This document shows positions 11,835-23,560 of a stretch of 64,000 nucleotides of DNA, piece after piece. The translations under genes were made by a program, and so were the position numbers. Position 1 is the stretch's first letter. Every line of letters begins with the position of its first letter. Source of the stretch: Diaporthe sp. PMI_573 (Eukaryota; Ascomycota; Sordariomycetes; Diaporthales; Diaporthaceae); the NCBI GenBank assembly GCA_021399435.1, contig JAJTUP010000071.1, positions 124,001 to 188,000 on the forward strand. The letters are read 5' to 3'. The notes under the pieces are model-generated. The model worked only from the letters and a program-made list of their open reading frames with translations. It ran no database searches and was not told where the DNA came from.

Positions 11835-12512
11835 ATGAAGCAAAACGACCCAACCTGGCGCCCAAAAGCCATCGTCTTCGACCTCCTAACCGCCCTCCTC
11901 GACTCATGGAGCCTCTGGGACGCCTCAACCCCATCAAAGACACCAGAGGAGGGACGCCAGTGGCGAAAACAGTATCTGGAGCTCACCTTTGGCGCGGGCG
12001 CGTACACAGCCCCATCAACAGCGTACGAGAGCCTGGTGCGGCAGTCAGCCCGCGACGCCAGCCTCCCGGACTCGGCGCCCGAAGCACTGCTCCGGGACTG
12101 GGAGGGTGGCCTGCACGCGTGGCCCGAGGTCACGCGGGTGCTGACGGAGCTGAGGGGGAAGGGCTACAAGCTGGGAGTGGTGACGAATTGCTCCGCGGAG
12201 CTGGGGCGTGCTGCTGTACGGAGGGCGGAGGAGTGTGTGGGTGAGGGGTTCAGGTTTGATGCTGCTATTACGGCTGAGGAGAGCGGTTTCTATAAGCCGG
12301 TCAGGGAGGCGTACGAGGCTGTCCTTCCCGAGCTCGGCGTCGGCGTTGATGAGGTCCTCTTTGTTGCAGGCAGTGCTGGGGATGTTCAGGGTGCTACGGA
12401 CGCCGGCATGAAGGTTGTCTGGCATAACCGGGTGGGGCTGGCTAGAAAAGGGGACGCGGTCGCCATGAGGGAGGGCAAGACGCTGGATGATGCATTGAGT
12501 GGGTTTCTTTGA
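11835..12512 (+). CDS. HAD-superfamily hydrolase, haloacid-dehalogenase-like
   Basis: Single exon of 225 residues. Motif I is VFDLLTALLD with the nucleophile Asp at about residue 16; the second Asp of phosphatase-type HAD enzymes is replaced by Leu, as is usual in haloacid-dehalogenase-type members. Motif II is VVTNCS, motif III is the Lys in GFYKP, and motif IV is VAGSAGDVQGATDAG. This composition favours a type II 2-haloacid dehalogenase-like hydrolase rather than a phosphatase, but the true substrate is unknown. The start at 11835 follows AACAGCC and places motif I at the usual distance. It converges on the F-box gene with only 70 bp between stop codons, so the two 3' UTRs probably overlap. 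Confidence 0.9.
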   Translation: MKQNDPTWRPKAIVFDLLTALLDSWSLWDASTPSKTPEEGRQWRKQYLELTFGAGAYTAPSTAYESLVRQSARDASLPDSAPEALLRDWEGGLHAWPEVTRVLTELRGKGYKLGVVTNCSAELGRAAVRRAEECVGEGFRFDAAITAEESGFYKPVREAYEAVLPELGVGVDEVLFVAGSAGDVQGATDAGMKVVWHNRVGLARKGDAVAMREGKTLDDALSGFL

Positions 12513-12582
12513 CGGGCATCTGAAGCTCCAATTAAGTTATCGTGCTTGTCCACCGCTTATATGATAATCGTCCTTGCCTGGA

Positions 12583-14244
12583 TCAACCACTGCGGGCGCT
12601 TATCGCGGCATTGAGTGCATAAAGCGCGTCTTCGTCCTGTCGTCGGGCTTCCTCGTATCGCCGATATCCATCCTCGAACTCGAGTGTAAGAGCATCCTTG
12701 AAGTCTCGTTCGACCCAGGGTCGCGACCCCAGTGCGATCTCGAACTGGACATATTGAAGTAGGCATTCTCGCTTCTGACTCAAGCCAACTCCGTCTCGGA
12801 TGATATCCTGGCCGTATTTGAGGCTGTCTTCAATAGGAGGCTTGTCGTAGTTCACGTGCATGGCGTCCATGTTCCGGCTATTCGTCCTTACATACGCGCC
12901 GGGGACCAACCGAGCACGGGACGCCGTCTGCGCCATTGCCACCTCTTTGCTGGCCTCTCCGTCCCAATTACCACAACCCATTCTGAAAACCTTCAAGGAC
13001 GGCATCCTCTGGCGCCATTCGTCCAAGACACCGCTCCACCGGAGGCCGACATCGACGACCGCGCGCTCCCCCTGGCTAGGATGGAAACTTTGTTGTGTCA
13101 TGACCTCCTCCAGCGGGAAACCTTCGCTGTCTACTGGCCCGAGGACTCGGCCCCGCCACATTATCGGGCAGTTGTCCAGGTAGAGCTCCTCGAGCCCTCC
13201 TCGACCATTATCGGAGCCGAGCTGGGCCACCCAATCGATCTGCCACTGGTGGCTGAAGACATGCATCCCCAGGGCCAGCGTCCTGAGGTTGCGAAGTCCT
13301 CCCAGGACTCTAAAGTCCATCTTGGGACACCAGCCCCAGTAATCATACGCGAATAGAGACAGGGTGCGCAAGCGGTCGGCGATCGGAGGAGACAGCCAGG
13401 TTGAGGGCAGATTTTGGGCGAATTTGTATTTGTTGTGCAAGGTGGAACCATCGTTGCTGAAGGTGCGATGTGGGTGTGTCCCGGAAGTGGACAGTAGCTG
13501 CAATGTCGACAATGACTGGGTCTCAAAGAAACGTCTCATCTTGGCAGAAGACGTGAGGTATTCTGAGTCCTGTTCGGAGAGATTAGATATTGTCAAGGCT
13601 GAGAGATTGATAGCTGTGTCGTGAAAGTGTTGCATGGTGCCGAAGGGCTGTGATTCCTCTAGGAGGCCGGAATCACCGGGATCCAACATCAAGTTCCTCA
13701 GAGCCTCTTCCCTGGGCTTGAACCATCTGCGCCATTCAAGCTCCCACTGGTCCTGGGAATCCTTGGTCCAGGATCCAGAAATGCATTCGAGAATTCTCTC
13801 CGTATATACGGACGTGAACGAGGCCGAGATAGAGTTCTGTGGCGTCACTTGTTCCTCGTCATCAACTATCCAGTGTCTTATATTTCCAGCATGGCTTTGT
13901 GACTCGCTGAACCTTAAGTTCAACCTTCTCAGCCCACTGAAAAGTCTCAAGAGCGGAACAACCAGGATCGTTTGTCCAAGTTGCTGGGATTTGGCGCCAT
14001 ACTCCGAAAGTTTCCCCTGCGAAAGGTCCACCGTGAGTTCTCGCACAAATGGTCTCAATCCATCGGACCTGGCGATGTTTCGGAAGACGTCAACATCGCA
14101 GCCGACCTCGAGACGAACATAACGGAACAGAAGAGCTCTTGCTAGGGGCTCAACTGATCGGCCGACGAAGCGGCATTGAGCAAGTGTTTCTTGCGGGAGA
14201 TATGAAAAGATGTGTCTGAAAACGTCGTCCGGAAGATTTGCCAT
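12583..14244 (-). CDS. F-box domain protein
   Basis: Single exon of 553 residues. The N-terminus MANLPDDVFRHIFSYLPQ, followed by a segment ending in LLFRYVRL, is a clear F-box (about residues 1-45), which recruits SKP1 in SCF ubiquitin ligases. The rest contains leucine-rich stretches such as LRTLSLFAYDYW and LEELYLDNCPI typical of the degenerate LRR-like region of fungal F-box proteins. The substrate is unknown. No signal peptide or membrane segment is seen. Confidence 0.9.
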   Translation of the reverse strand: MANLPDDVFRHIFSYLPQETLAQCRFVGRSVEPLARALLFRYVRLEVGCDVDVFRNIARSDGLRPFVRELTVDLSQGKLSEYGAKSQQLGQTILVVPLLRLFSGLRRLNLRFSESQSHAGNIRHWIVDDEEQVTPQNSISASFTSVYTERILECISGSWTKDSQDQWELEWRRWFKPREEALRNLMLDPGDSGLLEESQPFGTMQHFHDTAINLSALTISNLSEQDSEYLTSSAKMRRFFETQSLSTLQLLSTSGTHPHRTFSNDGSTLHNKYKFAQNLPSTWLSPPIADRLRTLSLFAYDYWGWCPKMDFRVLGGLRNLRTLALGMHVFSHQWQIDWVAQLGSDNGRGGLEELYLDNCPIMWRGRVLGPVDSEGFPLEEVMTQQSFHPSQGERAVVDVGLRWSGVLDEWRQRMPSLKVFRMGCGNWDGEASKEVAMAQTASRARLVPGAYVRTNSRNMDAMHVNYDKPPIEDSLKYGQDIIRDGVGLSQKRECLLQYVQFEIALGSRPWVERDFKDALTLEFEDGYRRYEEARRQDEDALYALNAAISARSG

Positions 14245-15055
14245 GTTGGTGTAAAGGCTTCAGTGCCAATGGTGAGAAGGGATCGAATGGTGACGATGGA
14301 AGTTCCGGCTCATGAAATGGTAAGTTGATATGATGGCGGAGCATCCTTATGCAGTGGCTGGTGGGGAAGTCGTTGGCTGAGGCGCAGCTGTGGGGTGGGG
14401 TATTGAAGAGGCAGCAGCTGAAGCTCAGTGAGTGGGTTTAGGCAGAATCAATTGGGAAGGAATCTTACGTCACCTCATGTGGACTTGCAGACAATAACGC
14501 TGCTCCAGATATCTATTCCACATCTAAATCAACAAAGACACAAGTGGATCTGGCAGTTGAGGACCTCTTTGTCGACGTTAGCGACGAGGGGGAGATTCTA
14601 GACGAGATTCTAGTACGTACAGACTAGCTAGCCAGAAAAACACCAAATATTTGAGTGATTTGCGCTCGAGAGTGTATGAAAATAGGGCATGACAGCGAGG
14701 AAGCGATGAGGACAGTTGGCCGTGAGCGCCAGAGTAGTCAACATAATGTTGTACGTACAAACTTGGGTGGCAGCTGCTATTTGGCGCACCAGGGGCTGCA
14801 TGTACAGGTGCACCATCCGTTTCTGCATGTGCGAATAGCTGTTTTCATTTTATACGTTCAGCAGCTCGCCAAGTAAACGACCAGCACCTGCATCATCTGC
14901 CCCATCACACACTCGACACTGCCGTTTGACATTGTTTGCTTTCAGGGCACCAATTTCAGAAAAAACAATAGCGCCTTTTCATGTAGAAATTAGCACATAT
15001 TTTCTTGGGAAAAGGAAGCCCTTCAGTCACTATTAAGAGTAAGATTTCAATAATC
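14245..15055. other. Intergenic region
   Basis: Upstream region of the F-box gene, with no recognisable gene. An AT-rich stretch lies around 14940-15060. Confidence 0.5.
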
Positions 15056-15353
15056 CTAATTGATTTTCATGCCTTCATCAATAGCATATAAATGGAACCT
15101 TGACACGGAGTAGTTTCCGATAGCTTCATCGGACCAAATCCTCCCCGGCGGCAAAGGAAGACCCAGATCCTCCCGAATGTAGCTGGATATTGAGCTAGCG
15201 TGTGCCCTCATTCTCCTACGCCAACGCTGGCTCTCCATAATATCGAAGCCTAGCATGATGGCAGCAGCCATGATATCGAACCGTGGCTGACCCGGCCTGA
15301 GGCACTCGGGCTGCCCGTCAGATTTGATTCGCCCACCCCCACTCCAGAAGCCA
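15056..15353 (-). pseudogene. C-terminal gene fragment, unknown family
   Basis: A protein-like open frame runs from about 15353 to the TAA at 15056 (about 98 codons), with segments DVGFWSGGGRIKSDG and RPGQPRFDIMAAAIMLGFDI. It is preceded by an AACAG acceptor-like site, and no coding sequence or start is found upstream before the divergent gene at 15539. It may be the 3' part of a lost gene. Function is unknown, and it could be chance. Confidence 0.35.
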
Positions 15354-15538
15354 ACATCGGACTGTTGGTTCTATTTTCTGCCTGGTGCTGGTAGTTGCAC
15401 GACAATCTCCCGCTATCTACCAACTCTACCAGTTCCTTAATCTACCCCGCGCCCTCTCAAAGAATATCTCAACGAATATCTTAACGGCTATCTTTGATTA
15501 ACACCCCCTTACTCAAACTTGACTAATCAACACTAACG

Positions 15539-16755
15539 ATGACTTCGTTTCCTAAACCTCGCGAACAGGGCCCCAAGGCCTCAATCGAGGACGTTCTTGA
15601 TGTGCAGCACCGCAGCGCCGCCGTCCTCGCCATTGCTAATTTCCTATCTACGTCTCGAGCTGAGGTTACCATGGCGCAGCTTATTGATGGACTTCCGCTT
15701 TGTGACATCGCCATAGAAGGCCGTGCCCCCCCAATCCATAAAGATCATCCCCTCCGCGAACATCTGGAGCTGTGTGAGGGGGTACTTGAGAAGACCAGGG
15801 CTTGGTTAAGAGCTCTTGAGGTGTCTAAGCTGAGAATCGAGCAATCAGTATGTAAACCTTGATATCACCAGGGAGAGCGTCATCCGCTTCCCCGGATGCT
15901 CTTGTGTCAGGTTCCATTCTCGCCCGTTGCTCTAATTGCAGCTGGCAGCCGCCGCTAACCATGCTCAGGTGCTCGAGCAGTTCCAGGCAACTGACCCCAG
16001 AAGTCACCACTTCAACCTACGTCTTGTTGAAACTACGGCAGTAGCCATCCACGAAATTGCTATTTCACTGTTCGAGGACAAAACCAAGTCCCACGATGAG
16101 GAGGAGATACGCCGCGTGACACTGTGGCAGAAGCGACCCATTATCGTCAATGGACACGATGCTCCTGCAGGAGAACCCCTGCCACCTCCTTCTCCAAAGC
16201 CAACTCTATTCTATCATTATCGGTATTTGTATCATGAAAGCTATCCAGCAGGACTCGCTGATATGGCTGCTTATTGGGCTGAGGTAAGCGTCCACATCTG
16301 GCTTCCATTCCTTAGCATAGCATCGTCCCAGAGGCTTTTCTTCCAATGCCATAGGTCCAAAACTCTTCCGACGCAACCTAAGTCACTAACATCCGACCTG
16401 TTAGGATCGGATATTTGGCGGCGTTGTTCTTTTTGACCGTGGGGAATCCGACACGGAATGCAGGGCCGTTTACCTTCACTCAGGCTGGAGAGGAGAGACA
16501 GTCCGGGTTTGGAAGCTACTTGACCACCAGATGGAGGCGCTTCTAGGCTTTCTCAAAGCTGAAAATGTCAACAGCAGCAGCAGCGCACAGGTGTCCTGCC
16601 CCTCACCTTTGTCCTGTGAGCGGACAAGCACTCTGCGGGTGGACGAATGGGATGCCATGGCTGTCGAACATATCTACCGCGACCCGTGGGAACGCAAGGT
16701 ACCCGAGGAGAAGGATTATAGTACCATAAGATATAACACTTTTGACTACCCCTAG
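15539..16755 (+). CDS. Conserved-looking protein of unknown function
   Basis: Exons 15539-15847, 15942-16283 and 16405-16755 encode 333 residues (1002 nt, phase 0 at both junctions). Introns are GTATGT...TTGCAG and GTAAGC...TTAG. The N-terminal half is helical and hydrophilic; the middle has YHYRYLYHESYPAGLADMAA and the C-terminal exon starts DRIFGGVVLFDRGESDTEC, which reads like a compact globular domain. I do not recognise a catalytic motif. A run of serines near residue 280 interrupts the C-terminal part. It has no signal peptide or membrane segment. The exon structure and codon-like composition support a real gene, but the role is unknown. Confidence 0.8.
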
Positions 16756-17331
16756 GTTTAGCTAGGCTGGCTGGAATCTGTATAGAGAGTCTTATGAATT
16801 TCATACGCACTCAAAATGGCATTGCGCATTAGATTTCGGCTTTTTCGTTTGGTCCCATCACTTAATGAGCTACACGCGGTGGGATGCATTTTTTAATCAT
16901 TAAGACTCCATAGTTCCGTTCCAGGTGCGCCTTGCCTGTGTCTTCTACTTAGGAAAGGGACGTTGGCTTGCTGGCTTTGTACCTGGCTGGTAGAAAGTCG
17001 ATGTATCGCTTATGTGGTGCCGACGTTTTGTTGGGCATAGCACGCGTGATGTAGCATAGCAGTCAGTGCAGTCACGTTAATGTTTTGTGTGGCGAACCCA
17101 TAGTGAACTTAAATTCGGGCACATGGGGCACTATGTGCTTAGTCAGAAAGGTTGTGTGACACGTGGTACGAATATCCGGATTCAAGAATAAACAGTCAAA
17201 CAGCCGGGGCTGTGACCAGATATAGCCCCGACGTGAGGCTGCACTGGCAGCGTCCTGACTGGTCATCGCTCTTTCCTGATCACAAGTGATGACTGGTCAG
17301 GGAGGTGGAGTTTGAGGTGTTTAAGTAGACA
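16756..17331. other. Intergenic region between convergent genes
   Basis: 3' flanks of the unknown gene and of the ankyrin gene. A repeated TGACTGGTCA-like palindrome occurs around 17256-17300. Otherwise nothing is seen. Confidence 0.5.
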
Positions 17332-19219
17332 TCAGGCACCGTGGGTTGCGTTCCGTAGGATACGAGAGAACAGCCTAACTGCGATTTCTCGCCTTTCTTC
17401 TCCATTGGGGCTGCATCTCGCATTCGGCGAATTGAATACATCGACGGCCGTGAGCCCCAAAGTGTTCGTCACGGTGGTGTCCAATGACCCCAAGTCACGA
17501 TCTGCCATGATGCTGAGAGTTTCCAATCCACCGAAGCGGGCAATGTGATGCAAGATAGTCTCTCCATTAACATCTTGCACATCCGTCCTCGCACCATGAT
17601 CCAGGAGAACCGGCAGTACTAGATGGCTGTTCCAGTATATTGCGTTAAGAAGGATGGAACGTTTGGAGTCAGCCTCAACAGCTTCCGCGTGATCTGGAAA
17701 TAAATGCAATTTCATTGTTAGTTTCAACCCCGAGCTGAGAAAATGTTGACGCACAAGTTTTCTTGGTCTTCAACATCAGTTTCGGCCGTCTCCTTGACCA
17801 GAAACTCAATCATCTCCGATTTAACTGCAGTTGCAGCGAACTATAATCGAACAAAAGTCAGAAGATTCAGTGGTACGAAGGAATCTGGAATAGAGGTGTC
17901 TTACGTGAAGAGGTGTTCTGCCCTTTGAGCTTATGTCAAATGGGGATGCCAGGTGTTCTGAAAACAGTCGCTTCATACCATCCAACTTGTTGTGCTGAGC
18001 ATACAGGAAAACTAGAGAATTGTCGGGTATGATTCCGGATGTTCTGAGTGAGAGTTTCAACTTGTGTGAAGCATTCCAGCTGCTTTCAAATTCAACCAAA
18101 CGCCCCATCATCCACCATGGAAGATACCAACTCGTACGTGTGACGTTCTTTGTTGTTGAATTGCTGCACGGTTTTCTGCTGCACTTCTCGCATGACTGGG
18201 GATTCCGTAATCGCCGAATTAGCAATGTGCCGATTGCATTCCCAAGCCATGCTGGGGTTTTAAGTTCCAGAGGAGAATGACAGGAACAGCCGCAAATATT
18301 TAGCACTTCTTCTTTGGCTATTGTAGCTTCAACACAGATATTCGATACCTTGGGATCTGGGAGATCATGGAAGTTGTCTGCGAATGTCCTAGAACACCAA
18401 GAGCTCAAAGTCATGGGTGATCCTCCCGTACTGATGGTGTCCAAATTGAGTCTTCTTGCCTCAGAGGACGATGAGCTCGGAGTCCCCGCCTGTTCCATTC
18501 TTGATGTGGGAGGCGTTTGGTCACCTGAATCCGGACTTTCAAATACTTCCCCTAGCTGTTCGACTCTCACACTGCGGTTTCCATCCGCAATCAAGCCGAG
18601 AATCTCCTCAGGCATAGCTAACACATGAGCATGGACACTTGTCAAAGTGACTCTGAGACCTTGCAAATATAAGCTGGTCTCACATGGCGTTCGTTAGCGA
18701 ACTGATGTAACAGCAGAACCAAGGTGATTGAGGTGACTCACGCTGAGATAGCATTCAAAGCCGTTCTCAGGCTCTGGATGACACCATCAAGCCGACTGTT
18801 CAAATCCTGCAATCGAGGCTCTAAACGCAGATAAGCCCACTTCTTCACCTTGAACCTAGTCTTCAATTTATCAAGGTTTTCCGGTGCACTGGCAAGTCTC
18901 TCTTTAATGAGTGAGCTGGCTTCATAGACCAACTCCATGGCCCTGTTAACCAGTCTTTGGAACCGGTCAAAAGTGTTATGATCATCAGCATGTAATGTTG
19001 TTACCGAATACTTGGCGACCGAGATGAGTACTCGCAGCTCTTCAATCTGGAACATCGAGTCAGCATGAAACATGACTTCAAACGTTTTCGTCATACCTTG
19101 TTGTGCATATCAAGCAGCCTCTGTGGCGCTTTCCTCAGAGTAAACAGTCTCTGTAGTCCTGTGTGAAGAGCATCGGCAGCCTGTGCCAGAGCAATTATGC
19201 TAGCCACGAGTGACAACAT
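17332..19219 (-). CDS. Ankyrin-repeat protein with fungal STAND-type N-terminal domain; last junction out of frame
   Basis: Inferred exons are 19097-19219, 18742-19046, 17905-18673, 17755-17840 and 17332-17693. The N-terminus (MLSLVASIIALAQAADALH) and following amphipathic helices match the fungal N-terminal domain found ahead of NACHT or ankyrin regions. A middle region of about 250 residues rich in Ser is followed by ankyrin-like units (GRTPLHFAATAVKSEMIEFL; GETILHHIARFGG). The first four exons join in frame, but the best last intron (17694-17754, GTGCGT...TTTCCAG) leaves the final exon one base out of register, giving 1645 nt rather than a multiple of three. Either another splice pattern is used, or there is a one-base indel (mutation or assembly). 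Such proteins are often linked to protein-protein recognition or heterokaryon incompatibility, but no NB-ARC/NACHT core is present. Confidence 0.7.
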
Positions 19220-20540
19220 TTCTGCCACACTGTACTTATGTGAATAATGGTTCCCAAAAACCGAGTATGGGGTTCTTGATCACAGTGATGACACATGAAA
19301 GTTTGCAGGGCTAGGCGGAAAACATCGATCGACGAGCAGTCTCACGAGGCCCTCAAATGTGCTTATTTCATTCAAGAGTGGACAGTAAGGAGCTCTTCAA
19401 CTCGAAACCAGAAGTTTCTGAGGAAAGAAGCAACAGAACTCCATGCCTTCGTCACTCTCTCTCTTTTCCTGATCTCACCTGGCACATGTGAAGGCTGAGC
19501 CCTTGGTAGGACTTCAGGTGGCTGGCCTGGCTTCACACCGATGTGGCACCTATCACGAAACAGTCTACTTCAATCACAAAGCAGTGTGGTAGCACAACGA
19601 CCGGCACCTGGCAGAGTTTGGAGACCGCCGCCGGCATGACAAACTTCTTGTTCTCGGTGGTAGTTAGGTCTATGGACTCGCTGGCTATCCAAGGTCCTGG
19701 CCCTTGTTGAAAGGGGATGCCAATACTGGATTGGTTTTCGTTTTCAGACTGAAAACTCGTTGCCCCAAAGACAATCCAGATCAATTGATGTGAATATGAG
19801 TATCCATTTTGGTACGGAAGGGGATGGCAGTGAAGGACGTTAGTCCAATGCCTTGCCTTGCATAGACCGGTGAGCAGATGTCCCTGCAGAGGCAATTAAA
19901 TGACCAATGGAGATGTGACGCGTTGCCAAACACCGGTTCCCTTCTCAAGGTCTGGGCACCACAGCCACAACGCTAGCGTGGGCCAACTCCCACAAGGTTT
20001 GTCGATTAGACTTGAAGTTAAAGGCGTCCCGTTCCCTTCACGACTGCAGCCTTTGCGATCCACGTGACACTGTGCCTTACCTTTATCACGGATCAGATCA
20101 CCCAAGCCTTCGCAGTACTGCCGTTTTGCCCTTACTAGCTCTCAGTCCTACGGCTTTCGTCGCATGATTACCTGACCGCCCATGGGGCACGTCCGGCGAG
20201 CAAAACTTTCTTCCCCCAACACAGCCCCTTGGCCCAACTAACACGTGCACCCAAGGAGGGCCAGTATTTTAAGTTCTATAATAACTTTATGCGCCCTCCG
20301 CCTCTCCAAACAAAACCTCAACCTCTCACACGTCCCAAGTCAGACCATCTGGAGAAATACACAACCCACGCCATCCCTGCCACCTGGGAGCTTATATATC
20401 TGATGTGAATATGACGTGTTTTTCGGTGAAGTCACAGCTCATCGGAGTGGCATAGCTAAACGTCCAGTCACTAACATTTCCGAAAGGCACAGCGTCCGAC
20501 TCCCGCTTGAATCAAGAAAGAAAAGAAGAGAAGATGGCCT
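19220..20540. other. Intergenic region of about 1.3 kb
   Basis: Only short frames without domains are seen. Part is presumably promoter of the ankyrin gene. Nothing else is recognised. Confidence 0.5.
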
Positions 20541-21048
20541 ATAATCTGCTGCTTCGGACACCTCGGATGCAGGCAGTACCAAGTGCGCTGGTTGGGACCC
20601 GACCCCGAACCAGGACACAAGTTGGCAGTCCTCAAGACCGACAATGTTGAGAAAAGTCTTTCAAGGCTCAAGTGGAAGGACTTCAGCACGACCAAGGAGA
20701 GGAATCCGACGCCACGGCATGTCTAGTAGGACGACTTGATCGACAGGCTGAGAATATATGATCTCAGTGCCAGAGCCAACAACCAAGTCTGAGGTGGTAG
20801 AGGACTTAATGGGTGATGCGTCAGATCTTCCAGATGATCAGAAGTTTGGTAGACTTAGTGTGCTGGCGGTTGCTCGATCAGGAGAGGCTCAACACGAGAA
20901 ATTTGAGAAGTGTGTTCGGGAAGGATGTCGTCCGTTTAAGAAATGCTTGGTGTTGGGTGGCGAAAAGGATAAGGGATGTGCAACCTGCCTCCGGTTCTGG
21001 TATGAGCACGGAAGGGATGACCGGTACAAGTGCTCATTTCAGACCTGA
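20541..21048 (+). pseudogene. Decayed gene of unknown fungal family
   Basis: One frame reads as protein from about 20541 (YQVRWLGPDPEPGHK, then LKWKDFSTTKERNPTPRHV), hits tandem TAG TAG at 20724-20729, and continues in the same frame as DDLIDRLRIYDLSA. A neighbouring frame then carries a coding-like C-terminus, 20758-21048, with Cys pairs (CVREGCRPFKKC, CATCLRFWYEHG). The tandem stops would be CAG CAG before C-to-T change, which fits repeat-induced point mutation. A frame change is also needed. A functional 96-residue protein from 20758 cannot be fully excluded. No function is assigned. Confidence 0.45.
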
Positions 21049-21948
21049 GAAAATAATGGCGTAGGAACCAAGTAAAATAAAATCAGTATCTTTTTAGCAT
21101 TATTGAAGAGATTTGTGCCTGTGTGTAAGGCTGCTCCCCCCCCCCGTGTCATATAGTGTTTTTACCTAGACAAGTCTACCAGTGTTAATCTACGCCTATA
21201 TACACTATATAGACAGTGAAATTCAAGCTATGATAGAACGAAAAACAATAGGGGCTCAGAAATACTACACCCGGGAGTATTTATGAATCACCATATATTG
21301 AGGAGCAAGTCGTCCGGCATCAACGTTTGCCCCTACAAATTCAAACATCATATGCGAGAATTTGTTTTTTCTCTCTCCTGTGGCAAAGACTATAATGTTG
21401 CAGAGATGTTCGGTACGACGAATTGCTCTTCCTGGCCTCCCTTCAAAGGCCGCTTTCTTCCACTGGTGTGGGTGCCTGACAACGAGGAGCCTCGAGGTGA
21501 GGGGTACCATAGCTCTGATTGACACCAAATCCAGAAGATAGTACTCACATAGCTTTGGGAAGTCCTTCCAAAAGCCCTAGACCATGACTAAACATGGTAA
21601 TTTTGGTTCGTATTTTCTGGCATGATTTGGGGAAACTGGCCTACTTTCAGTGGGAACCTGTTTTTGATGCATGGGACAAGGGTTTAAATTATTATAGTTT
21701 TCTGGGACAATCTGAGCCATACACGCCCGTTCGCTCGAGAACAACTGCGGGCCACTGCATCCTTCGGCTCTTCTTGTATCATCATTGTCACAGACTGACC
21801 CTGACAAAAACGGAATCCTCTCTTCTGCCTAGAGGTATAGAATCCTTGCAGAAAATCACGGAATTACTGTTATTCCAAGGAAAACACCAGCACTACATGA
21901 TAGTCTTATTAGTGGGCAGTCTCTAATATAAGCTTCCTGACAGACCTC
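21049..21948. other. Intergenic region, partly AT-rich
   Basis: AT-rich stretch around 21060-21290 with a poly-C run near 21136. Small frames on both strands show no domains. Confidence 0.5.
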
Positions 21949-23560
21949 TCACGTCGAATTGTCAAAAAATGTTAGAGATCCCATTGTGAACGGGTTCTCG
22001 TCATCGTATTGGATCTCTGTCAAGTTGAGATAGTATTTCCGGTCGGAGTCATCCTGGGAAAAGCAGCCAGCCCCTTTCACAGCTTCGAGACCGGCCGAAT
22101 TGGCAGCCGCCTCGCTGATGTAGGTGACAATAAAGCACCTGAAGGAGATCGTGTTGCCATTGGAATCATTCGGGCTGTAGCACTGCCCGGACGCGTTCAG
22201 TTGTGTTTGTTCCAGGAAATTGATGCAACCGTCGTCGGTGAAGATGTCGATGTACACGTGGCCCGCCCGAGTTGGCGCCGTAGTCGGCGAGGTGGTGGTG
22301 GGTGTCGGCATGTCCCCAGGGACGGTGTAGCCTTCGCCGGTGTCGTTACCCGAGCACCTGTCGCCCTCATAGTAGCACGGGTCGTCATCGTTGGTGCCGC
22401 AGTTGAGATAGAGGAAGGCGCTCGCATCGAGGAAGCTCTCTGCTGCGCGGTCCATGATGTGGCTGCTACCCGGGCTAACAGACTTTCGCTTTGACGAGCT
22501 GCTATTGGAGGGGTTGAAATGGGCAGTACTATTGTACTCCCACGTGACGTGCACGACGTCCTTCCCGAATGCGTTGGGCTGTGTCTCACCCTCGGTCTCG
22601 TTTTTCTGTCCCTCCTCATCCCGCTCCGAGGTCCGCCCGCGGTGTCGAACAGGGTGTCCAATCGGGCCGGTATACGTTGGAAAGTTATCGCAGCCCCAGG
22701 ATGCTCGGCTGTCTCGACGATCTAAGGTGCTACCCAGCGGATGGCGAGCCCATCCGTCGTCCTGCCAGAAGAGCTTGCCAGGTGATGGATACTGGCAATA
22801 GGCGCTGACGGTCTGGACGACACTACTCGAGGTGACTCGACCGTTGTTGTCCGTTTCGTAACTGATTGTTTTGGGAAACAACTTGTTGTCCCACCACGGA
22901 TCTGCCATGTGCGAGCGCAGTCAGTCTCAACTGAGTTCTACAGTCGGGGACGCAAATGGAGTTGTAGGACTTGCCGTAGCTTCTCTCGCCAGGGTGCACA
23001 ACAGCGTTGTTAACCAGAAGGAATGCGTTCCCATAGGGCTGCGCACATATGTTGTGCGACGTGTCCGACCCCAGATAGTAGTCGTCGTCAGTCGTGCCCG
23101 TCGGACCGTTTACGAACTCGACTGTGTACGGCATGTTATTGACCATGCCGGTGCTTCTGTAGAACGCCCTGAGTTCGACCGCGTGGGCCGCGTTCTCCTC
23201 CCGCGGAACGAGCCGGAGCACGGACTGGTCGTCCCATACGCGCAGGTTCGGGTTGCGATTGGGATTACCGGACCCGAACGGGTACTCCTCCACCTCGCAG
23301 TTGATCAGCCCCCAGCCGTCAAAGCTGCCCTGTGGCTGGCCCCCGGCCTTCCATTTGCCATTGTACCACGGCGACGTGACGTGCATGCTGGAGCCTTGGA
23401 CGTAGGTCAGAACTGAGGACTTGTGCCGTGACGAAATGGCCGACCTCGCGTTGGCGCACACATTTGACCATTTGTTGAAGTCGCACCTAAACCTGGGAGG
23501 TCCGCCTGCGGGTGGGTTGGGAGTTGGTACCGGACATGCGGCCGTGTGGCTCCCAAGCAT
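21949..23560 (-). CDS. C-terminal portion of the large chitinase, or a separate secreted protein gene
   Basis: Exons 22942-23560 (open upstream to 23611) and 21949-22901 are joined by a 40-nt intron candidate, GTAGAA...GGCAG; the frame is kept over 541 codons from 23611. The frame is the same as that of the upstream chitinase, and only a TGA at 23612-23614 separates them. The first part contains EVEEYPFGSGNPN and RLVPREENAAH, which resemble NucA/NucB-type nuclease modules found at the C-termini of some fungal killer-toxin-like chitinases; this assignment is tentative. The second part has many N-glycosylation sequons, cysteines and a Thr/Pro linker (MPTPTTTSPTTAPTRAG), consistent with a secreted protein. 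It lacks its own signal peptide, which favours being the tail of the chitinase. Confidence 0.65.
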
